Notes under the pieces: generated by a model | Told to the model about the DNA's origin: nothing | The model's database searches: none | What the model saw: only the letters and a program-made list of their open reading frames with translations | Shown here: one piece after another, positions 5,775 to 5,875 of the stretch | Position numbering within the stretch: position 1 is the first letter of the stretch | Layout of the letters: each line of letters starts with the position of its first letter | Program-made: the position numbers and the translations under genes | Assembly (NCBI GenBank): GCA_009780595.1 | Contig: WQZT01000106.1 | Coordinates: 1 to 5,875, forward strand | Source: Treponema sp. | GTDB lineage: Bacteria > Spirochaetota > Spirochaetia > Treponematales > Breznakiellaceae | Direction: 5' to 3' | DNA length: 5,875 nt

Positions 5775-5784
5775 CCATGGTATA
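5771..5784. promoter_or_regulatory. Perfect 14-bp palindrome upstream of hutI, candidate operator
   Basis: TATACCATGGTATA reads identically on both strands. It lies 9-23 bp upstream of the hutI start and overlaps the candidate hutI -10. It also sits 10 bp left of a TATAAT on the plus strand. It could therefore bind a dimeric repressor controlling hutI and, if real, the divergent gene. Histidine-utilisation genes are often repressed by HutC (GntR family), but I cannot assign this site to any regulator from sequence alone. Confidence 0.5.
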
Positions 5785-5794
5785 AAAATATCGG

Positions 5795-5800
5795 TATAAT
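5795..5800 (+). promoter_or_regulatory. Plus-strand -10 element TATAAT in the hutI upstream region
   Basis: A consensus TATAAT points right, away from hutI. The best -35 at 17-bp spacing is only ATACCA (5772-5777, 3/6), lying within the palindrome. Transcription would start near 5807, just before the tandem repeats and the ATG at 5841. In an AT-rich region a chance match is possible. Confidence 0.35.
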
Positions 5801-5812
5801 AATTTTTGCGGA

Positions 5813-5840
5813 TTTATACGGTTTATTTTATACGGTTTAT
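5813..5840. repeat. Perfect tandem duplication of a 14-bp unit
   Basis: TTTATACGGTTTAT occurs at 5813-5826 and again, without a gap or mismatch, at 5827-5840. The second copy abuts the ATG at 5841. TATA-plus-GG elements recur nearby (GGTATA at 5779 and 5793, TATACGG at 5816 and 5830), so the region is a cluster of similar short motifs. It could be a pair of binding sites or a simple local duplication. Confidence 0.85.
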
Positions 5841-5875
5841 ATGGAAGTTAGATTCAGGCAGGTTTTCCGGAAAGA
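5841..5875 (+). CDS. Possible start of a divergent gene, cut by the right edge
   Basis: ATG 5841 opens 11 codons (MEVRFRQVFRK) without a stop before the window ends. A TATAAT (5795-5800) lies upstream with a plausible leader length, and the hutI region reads as a divergent promoter. No Shine-Dalgarno is present. Eleven codons are too few to identify a product or to be sure that it is coding. Confidence 0.3.
   Translation, partial: MEVRFRQVFRK

Overview
The window looks like a piece of a spirochaete chromosome, most likely a Treponema of the gut type. This is an inference. It rests on two different lipoproteins with relaxed spirochaete-style lipoboxes (FAAC and LASC), one of them built from bacterial Ig-like domains, and on mixed base composition. 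No rRNA, tRNA or species-specific marker is present to fix the taxonomy.

Layout, left to right. (1) Positions 1-1178, minus strand: a MATE-family multidrug/Na+ (or H+) antiporter, cut by the left edge after 392 residues. It is preceded by an 18-codon mini-ORF (1192-1248) that carries the only good Shine-Dalgarno sequence in front of the transporter. (2) 1361-1423: a strong rho-independent terminator and a second hairpin, both serving the minus-strand gene to the right. (3) 1431-3281, minus: a 616-residue surface lipoprotein with two Ig-like (BIG_2-type) domains, followed by four copies of a roughly 90-residue beta-rich unit. (4) 3282-3738: an AT-rich divergent intergenic region. It holds a palindrome near the lipoprotein start, a pentanucleotide microsatellite (GGTGC) and a good sigma-70-like promoter for the next gene. 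(5) 3739-4545, plus: an unrecognised 268-residue lipoprotein that is extraordinarily rich in tryptophan. (6) 4535-5761, minus: hutI, imidazolonepropionase of histidine degradation, complete and with all expected active-site residues. Its 3' end overlaps the preceding gene's stop by 11 bp. (7) 5762-5875: the hutI control region, with a perfect 14-bp palindrome, a perfect TATAAT on the opposite strand, a perfect tandem 14-bp repeat and the possible start of a divergent gene cut by the right edge.

The genes do not form one operon or one obvious pathway: transporter, envelope lipoproteins and a single catabolic enzyme are separate transcription units. I saw no CRISPR array, transposase, integrase or defence system. 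The most unusual material is the repeat architecture of the large lipoprotein, the Trp-rich lipoprotein, and the short-repeat regulatory structures at 3337-3351, 3537-3566 and 5771-5840.
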